Positions 33,764-42,381 of a DNA stretch of 64,000 bases are shown one piece after another. The DNA lies in contig DASPVO010000081.1 of the NCBI GenBank assembly GCA_035622335.1, positions 1 through 64,000 of the forward strand, in the 5' to 3' direction. The notes under the pieces were generated by a model. It was given only the letters and a program-made list of their open reading frames with translations. It was not told where the DNA came from and made no database searches. Both the position numbers and the translations under genes were made by a program. The DNA comes from DATJAJ01 sp035622335. GTDB taxonomy: Archaea > Thermoproteota > Nitrososphaeria > Nitrososphaerales > Gagatemarchaeaceae. Within the stretch, counting starts at the first letter, position 1; every line of letters starts with the position of its first letter.

Positions 33764-34957
33764 CTAGCCGACGACGCCCATTTCCTTGGCCACCTCTTTC
33801 ATTATGGTGAGCCTCTGGATGTCGTTCGTGCCCTCGTACGTCTTGATGACCTGCGAGTCTCTCAGGATCCTCTCGACGCGCATCTCCTTCGAGACGCCGT
33901 AGGCGCCCATGATCAGCATGGCGCTGTGCGCGTTCCTCTCGGCGGCCTCGGTCGCGACGATCTTCGCGACGGACGAGGCTTTGATGAAGTCCTTCCCCTT
34001 CTGAGTCAGCGTAGCCGCCCAGTAGGTCAGCAGCCTCGCCGTGTGGACCGCGGCGGCCATCTCGGCCACCTTGAACTGGACCTGCTGATAGCTGAGGAGA
34101 TAGTTGCCGAAGGTCTGACGCTGGGTCGAGTACTCCAGGGCGGCCTCCAGCGCCGCCTGTGCCAATCCTGTCCCCTGGGCCGCGACGCCCACCCTCCCGT
34201 GGTCGTAAGTCGTCAGAGCGATGTTGACTCCGCGTCCAAGCTCTCCAAGCACGTTGGACTCTGGCACCTCAAGGTTCTCGAAGACGAGCTCGACCGGCTG
34301 GTCGCCCCTGAGCCCTATCACGTCAATCCTCTGTCCTACAATGAGTCCGGGCGCCCCCTTCTCGACGAGGAAGGCTGTCACTCCCCTGTGCCTCTTGCCC
34401 TCCTCAGGCGGACTCGTCCTCGCGAAGATGAGGAAAGTGTCCGCCTTGTCGCCGTTCGTGATGAACATCTTCTTACCGTTGATCACGTACCTGTCTCCCG
34501 TCTTGACGGCGGTCGTGGAAATGCCCGCGACGTCTGAACCGACGCCCGGCTCGGTCATCGCGTGGGCCGCGATCTTCTCTCCCTTCGCTATCGGAGTTAG
34601 GTATCTCTTCTTTTGATCATCGGTGCCGAATAGGGCGAGCGGCACGGAGACGAGATAATTGGCTCCGACGACCGCAGAAAAGGCCGCAGAGAACCTCGAG
34701 AGTTCCTCGGTTGCGAGGACAAGGGAAAGGTCGTCCCCCGCGCCTCCACCGTACTCCTCGGGGAAGGGGATGCCGAACAGGCCGAGCTTACCGGCCTTTC
34801 TGACTAGATCCATGTCCATCTCGTTCTCCTTGTCTATCCTCGCCGCATGCGGAGCGAGCTCCTTCTCAGCGAACTCCCTAACCACCTTCCTGAACGCCTC
34901 GTGCTCCTCTGAGACGTTCACGGCGTAGTCCAGAGAGCTTGGGGAGAGCGTGCTCAA
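33764..34957 (-). CDS. Acyl-CoA dehydrogenase
   Basis: A 397-residue FAD enzyme that oxidises acyl-CoA to enoyl-CoA. ITNGDKADTFLIFART, AHAMTEPGVGSDVAGI, RQTFGNYLLSYQQVQFKVAEM and the catalytic Glu in KTYEGTNDIQRLTI are family features. TTG start at 34957. It is 40 bases from the thiolase gene on the same strand. Electron-transfer flavoprotein genes are not in this window. Confidence 0.94.
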   Translation of the reverse strand: MSTLSPSSLDYAVNVSEEHEAFRKVVREFAEKELAPHAARIDKENEMDMDLVRKAGKLGLFGIPFPEEYGGGAGDDLSLVLATEELSRFSAAFSAVVGANYLVSVPLALFGTDDQKKRYLTPIAKGEKIAAHAMTEPGVGSDVAGISTTAVKTGDRYVINGKKMFITNGDKADTFLIFARTSPPEEGKRHRGVTAFLVEKGAPGLIVGQRIDVIGLRGDQPVELVFENLEVPESNVLGELGRGVNIALTTYDHGRVGVAAQGTGLAQAALEAALEYSTQRQTFGNYLLSYQQVQFKVAEMAAAVHTARLLTYWAATLTQKGKDFIKASSVAKIVATEAAERNAHSAMLIMGAYGVSKEMRVERILRDSQVIKTYEGTNDIQRLTIMKEVAKEMGVVG

Positions 34958-35029
34958 CTCAGTTCGCCTCCGCTTGTTCTGCGTTCATACGCATGTTCAG
35001 GCCGTGTCCTGTCCTGATAACGCTTTTCC

Positions 35030-37018
35030 TCATTCGCCCTTGAAGTCTGGCTCGCGTTTTTCGAGAAGGGCGGAGATGCCTTCTGAAGCGTCTTGGGTTG
35101 AGAAGAGCGACCCGAAGGAGCTGGCCTCGAAGAGCTGGCCCAGGTCGGTCGGAACCTGGTACGACAGGGAGACGGCGTGCTTTGCGAACTTGAGCGAAAG
35201 AGGCGGTTGCTTGGCGAGCAACGTCGCGAAGGCCGAGACCTCAGCGTCGAACTGGGATTTCTTGTAGACTCTGTTGACAAGGCCGACCTTGAGCGCTTCC
35301 TCTGCGCCGAGCCTCTGCGCGAAGAATATCATCTCCTTCGCCTTTGGGATGCCCACGATTCTTGCAAGCCGTTGCGTCCCGCCTGCCCCAGGGATCAGCC
35401 CAAGATGGACCTCCGTGAGGCCGATCAGCGCGTCATCGGATGCAAGCCGGAAGTCGCAAGCGAGAGCGAGCTCGCAGCCGCCACCGAGCGCGAGCCCGTT
35501 TATGGCCGCTATAACGGGTTTGTTGAGCCTCTCGAGCGCACTGAAGGCCTCGAACCAAGCCCTGGCGGAGTCGAACAGCTTTGTTGGGGACGTCGCGTCG
35601 AAGCTCGTCAGGTCCGCTCCCGCACTGAAGGCTCTCTCGCCCTCACCGCGGACGACGACGACCCTAACCGCCGGGTCGGCCTCGAGGGACTTCGCCCCGG
35701 CGAGCAGCTGGGCTATCAGGGTCTGGGTCAGGGTGTTGAGCCTGTGCGGCCTGTTGAGGATCAGCCATCCGAGCGGTGGAGCGCTCTTGACTATCACCTC
35801 GCCGACCGACGAGTCGCTCGTGGCGTAGTCGAAGAAACCCCGTCCCCGTTTCTCTCCAGTGGCGCCTTGTTTGACGAGAGTGAGCAGCGTCGCGTCCGGT
35901 GCGTACATCGGGCCGTAGGAGACCATCTTCTCTTCCAAAGATGCCACCACCCTGTCCAGGCCCCATCTGTCCGCCATCCTGAGTATCCCTTCAGGGAATC
36001 CGAGACCGAGCTTGACCGACTTTTCGAGGTCTTCCTTGGTGCAGACCCCGTTGGAGACTAGCCAGGCTGCCGCGTTCACGGCCGGGGAGAAGACGAGCAG
36101 AGGGTCGAGTTCGCGCCCAGCGTCCCTGGAGATCGCCGGCCTCTCCCACTGCCCGGTGCCGTACTTGTAGAATCCCTCCCCCGTCTTGCGCCCGAGCTTG
36201 TGCTCTTCGTACATCTGCTTGAAGATCGGGGCAACCGTGACGTTGAGAGGGTCGCGAGAAGAGACGGCCTCGCCAGCCTTGTAAATGGTGTCGATGCCGC
36301 TGTAGTCTGCTAGTTCGAAGAGTCCCATCGGCAGGCCGACCTTGTAGACCGCCATGGAATCGACCTGGGCGACCGTCGCCTGCCCCCTCTCCGCGACCAG
36401 GGCTGCCTCGTTGAGAAGGGGACCTAGTATCCTGTTGACGATGAACCCGGGGACGTCCTTTGCGCAGAGCACGACCTCCTTGCCGAAGCTTCTTCCAAGT
36501 GAGACGGCGAGCTCGGTCGAGTCCTGGCTCGTCTTGGTCCCCCTGATGACCTCCACCAGGGGCATCAGTGGGGGCGGGTTGAAGAAGTGAAGACCGACGA
36601 ACTGCGACTCGCGGCGGGTCGATGAGGCGATCTCCCCTATGGGCAGGGTGCTGGTGTTCGACGCGAAGAGAGCCCCAGACGGCGAGAGCCTATCCACCTT
36701 CGAGAAGAGCTCTCTCTTGATTCCGAGGTCCTCGGGAGCAGCTTCGATCACCACGTCTGCAGAGGCCACGCCGGTAGCGAGGTCGGCCGTCCCCCTTATC
36801 CGAGCAAGCGTCTCCTTGGCCTTCTCTTCGGTGATTGTCTTCTTTTCGGCGAACTTTGCCAGACTCCACCCTACCTTCTGGAGAGCGGAATTCACGAATT
36901 CGTCCTTGATGTCGTACAGGCTGACTTCGTATCCGGACAAGGCCGCAACCTCGGCGATGCCGTGGCCCATCACACCAGCGCCGAGGACGGACACTCTTTT
37001 CACGTCCTGGAGCTTCAC
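35030..37018 (-). CDS. 3-hydroxyacyl-CoA dehydrogenase/enoyl-CoA hydratase fusion
   Basis: A 662-residue bifunctional enzyme. Residues 1 to about 385 are a 3-hydroxyacyl-CoA dehydrogenase with GAGVMGHGIAE (14-24), FFNPPPLMPLVEV and PGFIVNRILGP. Residues from about 405 are a crotonase fold with GWLILNRPHRLN, GEGERAFSAGADL and ALGGGCELALACDF. This dehydrogenase-first order is typical of archaeal fusions used in crotonyl-CoA or fatty-acid conversion. GTG start at 37018. It supplies the middle two steps of beta-oxidation. Confidence 0.94.
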   Translation of the reverse strand: MKLQDVKRVSVLGAGVMGHGIAEVAALSGYEVSLYDIKDEFVNSALQKVGWSLAKFAEKKTITEEKAKETLARIRGTADLATGVASADVVIEAAPEDLGIKRELFSKVDRLSPSGALFASNTSTLPIGEIASSTRRESQFVGLHFFNPPPLMPLVEVIRGTKTSQDSTELAVSLGRSFGKEVVLCAKDVPGFIVNRILGPLLNEAALVAERGQATVAQVDSMAVYKVGLPMGLFELADYSGIDTIYKAGEAVSSRDPLNVTVAPIFKQMYEEHKLGRKTGEGFYKYGTGQWERPAISRDAGRELDPLLVFSPAVNAAAWLVSNGVCTKEDLEKSVKLGLGFPEGILRMADRWGLDRVVASLEEKMVSYGPMYAPDATLLTLVKQGATGEKRGRGFFDYATSDSSVGEVIVKSAPPLGWLILNRPHRLNTLTQTLIAQLLAGAKSLEADPAVRVVVVRGEGERAFSAGADLTSFDATSPTKLFDSARAWFEAFSALERLNKPVIAAINGLALGGGCELALACDFRLASDDALIGLTEVHLGLIPGAGGTQRLARIVGIPKAKEMIFFAQRLGAEEALKVGLVNRVYKKSQFDAEVSAFATLLAKQPPLSLKFAKHAVSLSYQVPTDLGQLFEASSFGSLFSTQDASEGISALLEKREPDFKGE

Positions 37019-37058
37019 GGTGGCCGAGCGGTCGGGCTGTCGTTAAAAGCCTTAGGAG

Positions 37059-38207
37059 TCACTCGACAGCTTTGAGCTGCCTGAGACGGCGCACTTCCGC
37101 CTTCTTGTATCTGAGCTCCCGCAGTATATCGTCGGTCTGCTCTCCGAACCGTGGGGCCCGCTTGAAAGGCTTGGTCCTCGCTTTGGGATTTGTTCTGAGC
37201 GGGGAGTTGAGCACCATCTGGCCCCCGACTTGCCTGAGCATCAAGGAGTCTCGGGCCCAAGAACTTTCGAGAGCCTCCTTCAAGTCCAGGACAGGAGTGA
37301 CTGCGGCGCTCCTCAGAGCGTTTGACCACTCGTCCCTCGTCCTGCTCGCGAACGCAGCTTCCATCTTCGAAGCCAACCCACTCCTCTCGGCCGGGTCGCC
37401 GAAGCGGCTCCCCTCCAGGCCTCTCAGTCCCAGCTTCCTCAGGAGGTCTCTCCAGAACTCCTCTTCGATGGCGGCCACGGCGACGTACCTCCTGTCGGCC
37501 GTAGAAAAGAGCCTATAGTAAGGGTCCGAGCCGAAGACGAGACTGCTCCCCTCCGTCGGTGGTGAGCCTGTTGCGAGAAGAGAGGCGACGGGCACCACCA
37601 TTGTGGACAGGAGTGACTGCACTATGGGCACGTCGATGTGGACAGGCCTCTTATTCCCCGCCAGGGATGCCGCGATTCCGAGCGCTGCATAGAGCCCCGA
37701 AACCATGTCCCCGAGCTGTAACATTGGGACTTGAGGTCTCCTCGAGTAAGCGAGGCTACCAGCAACAGCCTGAAAGTTGATGTCGTGAGCCGGCATCTGA
37801 CTGTGCGAGTCTCTCTGGCCGAAGGAAGAGATTGAGCAATAGACGATACGCCGGTTGATGGCGACCACGTCACGGTACGAGAAGCCGAGCCTTGCCATCG
37901 CGCCGGGCCTGAATCCCTCGAGGAAGACATCCGCTGTCCGGATAAGACGTCTCAGCACCTTCTTGCCTTCCTCCTTCTTCAGGTTGATGCCGATGCTCAG
38001 CTTGTTCCTGTTTGTGGTCTCGTGCGCCGGGCTCGTGCCTCCTTTGGTGGGCGGCGTCGCCCGCATGTAGTCACCGAGACCGGGCTCCTCTACTTTGATT
38101 ACTTCGGCACCGAGGTCGGAGAGAAGCATGGTGCAATAACCACCCGGAAGTAATCTGGTGACGTCGACGACCCTGACATCATCGAGGATGCCCACGCGGT
38201 CGTCCAC
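37059..38207 (-). CDS. CaiB/BaiF family CoA transferase or acyl-CoA racemase
   Basis: A 382-residue family III CoA transferase-like protein. VVDVTRLLPGGYCTMLLSDLGAEVIKVE and RNKLSIGINLKKEEGKKVL open the fold; the probable catalytic Asp is in LQLGDMVSGLYAALG. Members move CoA between acids or epimerise 2-methylacyl-CoA. Placement at the head of the oxidation block suggests activation of a carboxylic acid or handling of branched chains. GTG start at 38207. Confidence 0.9.
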   Translation of the reverse strand: MDDRVGILDDVRVVDVTRLLPGGYCTMLLSDLGAEVIKVEEPGLGDYMRATPPTKGGTSPAHETTNRNKLSIGINLKKEEGKKVLRRLIRTADVFLEGFRPGAMARLGFSYRDVVAINRRIVYCSISSFGQRDSHSQMPAHDINFQAVAGSLAYSRRPQVPMLQLGDMVSGLYAALGIAASLAGNKRPVHIDVPIVQSLLSTMVVPVASLLATGSPPTEGSSLVFGSDPYYRLFSTADRRYVAVAAIEEEFWRDLLRKLGLRGLEGSRFGDPAERSGLASKMEAAFASRTRDEWSNALRSAAVTPVLDLKEALESSWARDSLMLRQVGGQMVLNSPLRTNPKARTKPFKRAPRFGEQTDDILRELRYKKAEVRRLRQLKAVE

Positions 38208-38355
38208 TCCCAGGGCGGATAAAACCTAAATCCGACTTCGCCTCCGCTCGCTGACGACGATGAGGTAAACGCCGTCCCAGTCAGAGCCCGGTTAGCTCCA
38301 GTGGCAGATGACGAGCTCGCGACGAACTGAGTCAAACAAACCCCGTGCCGCCCAC

Positions 38356-38366
38356 ACTTAATAGAA
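38356..38366 (+). promoter_or_regulatory. TATA-like box of the ribbon-helix-helix gene
   Basis: acttaatagaa is centred about 27 bases before the ATG at 38388, implying a leaderless mRNA. Confidence 0.55.
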
Positions 38367-38387
38367 TCCCCCGAGCGAATCGAGTCC

Positions 38388-38570
38388 ATGGGCAAGAGCG
38401 TGAAGGTACACGACGATACCCACTCGGCTCTCAAGAGGCTGAAGTCTGAGAGGAGAAGCAAGAGCATAGACGAGGTGGTCAGGGAGCTGATTCGCCAGTC
38501 GACGGGGGCGCCGGTCGACAAGGTGACGGCCAAGGGTCGGAGCGCTGAGCTCACGTCCTACGTGGAGTGA
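38388..38570 (+). CDS. Ribbon-helix-helix (CopG/VapB-like) DNA-binding protein
   Basis: A 60-residue protein: KSVKVHDDTHSALKRLKSE forms the strand and first helix, and SIDEVVRELIRQST the second. Such proteins dimerise on DNA, and many are antitoxins. No toxin gene follows; only a 48-residue frame of another type is downstream, so a stand-alone regulator is equally likely. It is divergent from the CoA transferase and could control that block. Confidence 0.8.
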   Translation: MGKSVKVHDDTHSALKRLKSERRSKSIDEVVRELIRQSTGAPVDKVTAKGRSAELTSYVE

Positions 38571-38618
38571 ATCGGTAACGCAGAAATACGAAGGGTGAGT
38601 TAGGCGCCGCGCAGAAGT

Positions 38619-38765
38619 TTGGCGAAGTTCGATGGTATAGTGGGGAAGGCGCTGCTCACCGTGACGGAAAAGGAGAACGAACTGACTTTGGTCTTCGCTG
38701 ACAACCGATATCTGTTCGTTACCCTCGACGGCGGTAAGCTGAAGGCTGAGAGCGTACCAGAGTAG
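38619..38765 (+). CDS. Possible small protein (48 aa)
   Basis: A 48-residue frame with TTG start (AKFDGIVGKALLTVTEKE, then LTLVFADNRYLFVTLDGGKL). Alternating hydrophobic strands and turns look like a small beta barrel rather than random sequence. The frame is closed by TAG upstream at 38601, so no earlier start is available. No family recognised. It may be co-transcribed with the ribbon-helix-helix gene. Confidence 0.45.
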   Translation: MAKFDGIVGKALLTVTEKENELTLVFADNRYLFVTLDGGKLKAESVPE

Positions 38766-38950
38766 AGTATCCGGGCAGAAGGGTATCTGCTGTGCGTTCG
38801 TCTCCGACGAGGAGTGAGACCCTTTGCATACCCAATCGTCATCGCGGAAGGGTCTTGGAGCGGCTGAGCATGATCCTGGAGGCTTGCCCTCAATACCAAT
38901 GCGGGTACGTAGGGGTCATCGCGCGGGGGCCCTGCGCCGGCCGTTCCGAC

Positions 38951-39553
38951 TCACATGTTGAGCGATTCTTCTTTGATCCCGGACTTGTCCACGGTCAGGA
39001 TGTCGATCCCGTTGCCGCTCATCGCGTCCCTCTGTATCGCCGCTTTGATCGACGTGATCGAGAGGTCCTTCGCTTCCTTCTGGGTCATGTTTGGAGCGTA
39101 ACCCGCCTCGATTACGCCCGTCGCCATCTCAGCGCCCGTCCCGACGGAGGCGTACTGGTCGGCTATCACGCTGCCTAGCGGGTCGAGGACGTAGACCACG
39201 GACTTCCCCTGAACACCTCCGAGTATCACCTGCGTGAGCAGAGGAGCGAACCTATTCTGAAACATCAGCGTAGACATGAGCTTCGCCACCGAGTTAGGTT
39301 TCAGAGCCTTTCGTGACTCGAGCTCCTTGAGCTTCGCGTAGACCCCGACCTCCTTGACGAGACTCTGCATGTCTGAGACCATCCCTGCGCAGACCGCACC
39401 TACCGTGTCTGTCACCCTGAAGACCTTCCTGCCGCTCTTGCTGATGACGTAGTTTCCGAGCGTAATCCTCCTTTCTGCCCCGAGAATCACTCCTTCCTTG
39501 TAGGTCACTCCAACCGCGGTCGCTCCTGGAATGTAAGCCTCTATGGAAGCCAT
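38951..39553 (-). CDS. psmB: Proteasome beta subunit, likely catalytically inactive
   Basis: A 200-residue 20S proteasome beta protein. Aligning its start (PGATAVGVTYKEGVILGAE) with the second beta subunit puts Ala where catalytic Thr1 should be and Glu where Asp17 should be, while Lys33 is kept in SKSGRKVFRV. It is therefore probably a structural subunit. Many Thermoproteota combine one inactive and one active beta. A shifted cleavage exposing the next Thr is an alternative. ATG start at 39553. Confidence 0.9.
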   Translation of the reverse strand: MASIEAYIPGATAVGVTYKEGVILGAERRITLGNYVISKSGRKVFRVTDTVGAVCAGMVSDMQSLVKEVGVYAKLKELESRKALKPNSVAKLMSTLMFQNRFAPLLTQVILGGVQGKSVVYVLDPLGSVIADQYASVGTGAEMATGVIEAGYAPNMTQKEAKDLSITSIKAAIQRDAMSGNGIDILTVDKSGIKEESLNM

Positions 39554-39601
39554 TAGAATCCGACGTGATTCGCGGCCGCAGGCACCTTTTTAGACATTTT
39601 G

Positions 39602-40633
39602 TCAAGGCATTATGCGAAGGAGCGAGCTAGACTTGTCCTCCTTCAGCTCGTAGGAAAAGTCCACAAAGAGCTGCGCGACGTGGATGCTTGTCAGTATGTG
39701 CGGAGTCCCCCAAGGTATTCTGATTTCAGAGGCCCCTCCAGCGAGGGAGAGGAGGGGTGCCAGCATGTCGGCGAGACTGCTATCGAAGCAAGCCCCCGTG
39801 CGGAGCGCTCTCAGGAAAGTCTCTGCGGCCTCCCTTCCGACTTCCTCCGCTCGTCTTCCGCGGCGCCCTATCGCATCACCGCCGAGAGCGGCACTCTCGC
39901 CTACCGACGAGATGACCGCGGAGGACCCCGGCGAGTCTGCCTCTTCCACCGCCAAGACGGTCTCGGTCGGGACTATGCCAGACTCCTTGAGGAGGCTCAG
40001 AGCCGAATCGGCCTGTCTCTGAGCTACGTGTCGCGGGAGGGCTGAGCACCTGCTCTGTAGGCGGACCTCTGCTATCTTCGGAGGGTCGACAGCGTGGAGG
40101 GGTTTCACCCCGTAGCTCGGCTCGATGTTGGACTCCACAATACCTCCTCCCTTTGGATAGTAGCCTCTCCTCGGGCAGGCGATGTCGAAGGAGATTCCGA
40201 GCATTCTGAACCCAGCCATCACGACAGAAGAAAAGTAGTCGATGGGAGGGCTCCACGGCACGTCAGTGCCTCCTATCAGTCGCAGCGAGATACGGGCGCG
40301 GGAAAGCGCGACCGCGGGTATGACCGCTTGTAGTGCGAGCGTCGTGCTCGCAGCGGTCCTCATGTCGACCGTCAGCGACTCGTCCTTGGGTCGGCCGGGA
40401 CTGAAAGTGACCTCCGTCGAGCCGACGTCCCCTCCAATCAGTTCTCCTTCCGAGACCTTCGCGAGCAGGGCCAATGAAGCGGCGTGCTGAGGTCGGATTC
40501 CCGGGACAGACCTACCGGCCCTTATCCTGCTCACCCTTATGGGCCTCTGCCGTATTATGGAGAAGGCAACTGCGGTCCGAAGTATCTGCCCACCGCCCTC
40601 CCCGTACGCTCCGTCGATCTCGAGGAATTCCAC
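39602..40633 (-). CDS. rtcA: RNA 3'-terminal phosphate cyclase
   Basis: A 343-residue enzyme that makes 2',3'-cyclic phosphate ends on RNA using ATP. IDGAYGEGGGQILRTAVAFS is the N-terminal signature, YYPKGGG the middle motif, and the catalytic His is in PHILTSIHVAQL. ATG start at 40633. It can prepare ends for the RtcB ligase at 51.9-54.9 kb. Divergent from nadM. Confidence 0.95.
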   Translation of the reverse strand: MEFLEIDGAYGEGGGQILRTAVAFSIIRQRPIRVSRIRAGRSVPGIRPQHAASLALLAKVSEGELIGGDVGSTEVTFSPGRPKDESLTVDMRTAASTTLALQAVIPAVALSRARISLRLIGGTDVPWSPPIDYFSSVVMAGFRMLGISFDIACPRRGYYPKGGGIVESNIEPSYGVKPLHAVDPPKIAEVRLQSRCSALPRHVAQRQADSALSLLKESGIVPTETVLAVEEADSPGSSAVISSVGESAALGGDAIGRRGRRAEEVGREAAETFLRALRTGACFDSSLADMLAPLLSLAGGASEIRIPWGTPHILTSIHVAQLFVDFSYELKEDKSSSLLRIMP

Positions 40634-40679
40634 GCCCAGTGAGTGAAAAGGGCCGGATTAAATTCTCCCCGACCGCGCT

Positions 40680-40689
40680 CTTAAATAGC
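40680..40689 (+). promoter_or_regulatory. TATA-like box of nadM
   Basis: cttaaatagc is centred about 30 bases before the TTG at 40714, supporting a leaderless TTG-initiated mRNA. Confidence 0.55.
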
Positions 40690-40713
40690 GACTCGAGGGC
40701 GCGCCTCGAAGGC

Positions 40714-41247
40714 TTGAAGGTTGGTCTCCTCGTCGGGAGGTTCCAGCCGTTTCACAACGGCCACCTCGCGGCCGTCAAGTTCGCACTGAAACATTCAGGC
40801 TACCTCTACGTGGTCGTTGGAAGCGCACAAAGGAGCTATGAAAGGGACAACCCTTTCACTGCGGGCGAGAGAATCGCCATGATCAAAGCGGCGCTCGACT
40901 CCAGCGGGGTCGACCCGCGCCGATGGATGACGATACCGATTCCGGACGCTGACTCCCACGCGGTCTGGGTTGCTTCCGTGAGGTCGTTCGTCCCGAGATT
41001 CGACGTAGTCTTCACGAACGACTCGCTGACCTTCCTCCTATTCAAGGGTGAGGGCATCGACGTGAGGACCGTGCCCTACCTGGACAGGAAGCAGTACTCT
41101 GCCACCAACGTGCGCAACAGGATTCTGGAGAGGAAGGACTGGGAGAAACTCGTCCCGAGCCAAGTCGCATCCCTCGTGAGGGAGATGGGCGGGGTGGAGA
41201 GGGTCAGAAACATACTGAGCAAGGACTTGGGGGCGGGGAGGAGCTGA
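40714..41247 (+). CDS. nadM: Nicotinamide-nucleotide adenylyltransferase
   Basis: A 177-residue archaeal NMN adenylyltransferase that makes NAD. VGRFQPFHNGHL (residues 7-18) carries the HxGH site, and KQYSATNVRNRI holds the second nucleotide-binding block. TTG at 40714 follows a TATA-like box by 30 bases. Its TGA overlaps the next gene's CTG (CTGA). Confidence 0.94.
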   Translation: MKVGLLVGRFQPFHNGHLAAVKFALKHSGYLYVVVGSAQRSYERDNPFTAGERIAMIKAALDSSGVDPRRWMTIPIPDADSHAVWVASVRSFVPRFDVVFTNDSLTFLLFKGEGIDVRTVPYLDRKQYSATNVRNRILERKDWEKLVPSQVASLVREMGGVERVRNILSKDLGAGRS

Positions 41248-42335
41248 GCGAAAAGCAGAAGCTCATCATGCTTCCGGGACCCACCAACGTCTCTGAGCGG
41301 GTCATGAGGTCGATGCTCGGACCAATCATCAATCATCGCGGGGAGTCCTTCCACGCGCTTTACAGAAGTGTGGAAGAGAAGACGAGGAGACTCTTTCAGA
41401 CGGAGCAGAGCGTTGTCATCTATTCGTCCTCGGGGACGGGTGGGGTAGAGGCTGCCGTCTGGAACCTGATCAGGCCTGGGGACGTCGCCGTCGTCCCCGT
41501 CTTCGGTGAGTTCAGCGAGAGGCTTGGGGAGACAGTCGAGCTCGCGGGCGGTAGGACTGCCGAGGTGAGGTCCGAACCCGGGTCAGCCCCGACGACAGCC
41601 CAGATTTCGGAGGCGATGGACAAGCTAGGGAGGTTCAAGGCGCTGTACCTCGTTCACAACGAGACGAGCACGGGCGTCGCCGTGCAGGATGTGAAGGAGG
41701 TCGCGAGAGCGGCCAGGGAGCACGGGGCGTTCGTGGTGGTCGACGCGATATCTAGCCTTGGAGGCTACGCGATCCCTGTCGACGAATGGGGGGTAGATGT
41801 TTGTGTCACGGGAAGCCAGAAGTGCATAGCTGCACCACCAGGGCTTGCTCTGCTCTCTGCAAGCGAGAGGGTGGTGAAGTACGTTAAGGACTCTCCACCC
41901 AAGTCTAGATACTTCGAGATACCCAGGTATCTCGACTACGCCGCGAAGGGCGAGACGCCTTTCACGCCAGCACTCCCTCTGTTCTACGCTCTGGACGAGG
42001 CGCTGAAGGGGCTTCTCGAAGAGGGTCTGGCAAAGCGGGTCGAAAGGCACGAGGCGATGTCAAGGAGAATATACGATGGGGTGGAAGGGCTAGGCCTAAA
42101 GCCCGTGCCAGCGAAGGAAGTAAGGTCCAGGACGGTGATCGCGAGCTACTACCCGCCGGGGGTCGATGATGCGAAGTTTAGGAGCAGTATGAGCAAGGAT
42201 CATGGTGTGGTCGTTGCGGGAGGGTTCGGTCCTTTTTCGGGGAAGGTCTTCCGCGTAGGTTGCATGGGCATCATAAACAACGAGTTCGTTGACAGGACAC
42301 TCGAGGCGGTGTCCGCGACCCTTGGTGGCAGGTAG
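41244..42335 (+). CDS. Class V aminotransferase (alanine-glyoxylate/serine-pyruvate type)
   Basis: A 363-residue PLP enzyme if started at CTG 41244 (gives SEKQKLIMLPGPTNVSE). LMLPGPTNV-like opening, GTGGVEAAVWNL, VVDAISSLGGYAIP and the PLP lysine in TGSQKCIAAPPGL are family traits. Likely transaminates serine, glycine/glyoxylate or alanine. CTG overlaps the nadM stop as CTGA. ATG at 41268 is a possible start but drops eight residues including the usual lead-in to MLPGP. Confidence 0.9.
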   Translation: MSEKQKLIMLPGPTNVSERVMRSMLGPIINHRGESFHALYRSVEEKTRRLFQTEQSVVIYSSSGTGGVEAAVWNLIRPGDVAVVPVFGEFSERLGETVELAGGRTAEVRSEPGSAPTTAQISEAMDKLGRFKALYLVHNETSTGVAVQDVKEVARAAREHGAFVVVDAISSLGGYAIPVDEWGVDVCVTGSQKCIAAPPGLALLSASERVVKYVKDSPPKSRYFEIPRYLDYAAKGETPFTPALPLFYALDEALKGLLEEGLAKRVERHEAMSRRIYDGVEGLGLKPVPAKEVRSRTVIASYYPPGVDDAKFRSSMSKDHGVVVAGGFGPFSGKVFRVGCMGIINNEFVDRTLEAVSATLGGR

Positions 42336-42381
42336 GCCCGTGAAAGCCTTTAAGCAGACGGCATAGGGCTCGGGAAAGTTC

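Noticed and set aside
38250..38340. C/D box small RNA suggested by atgacga and ctga
   Set aside because: One C-like and one D-like box are spaced plausibly, but the second pair is missing and the two C-like motifs are too far apart.
38296..38345. tRNA-like opening (gcccggttagctccagtggcag)
   Set aside because: The start resembles an acceptor and D arm, but no matching acceptor 3' strand or T arm is found downstream, even allowing introns.
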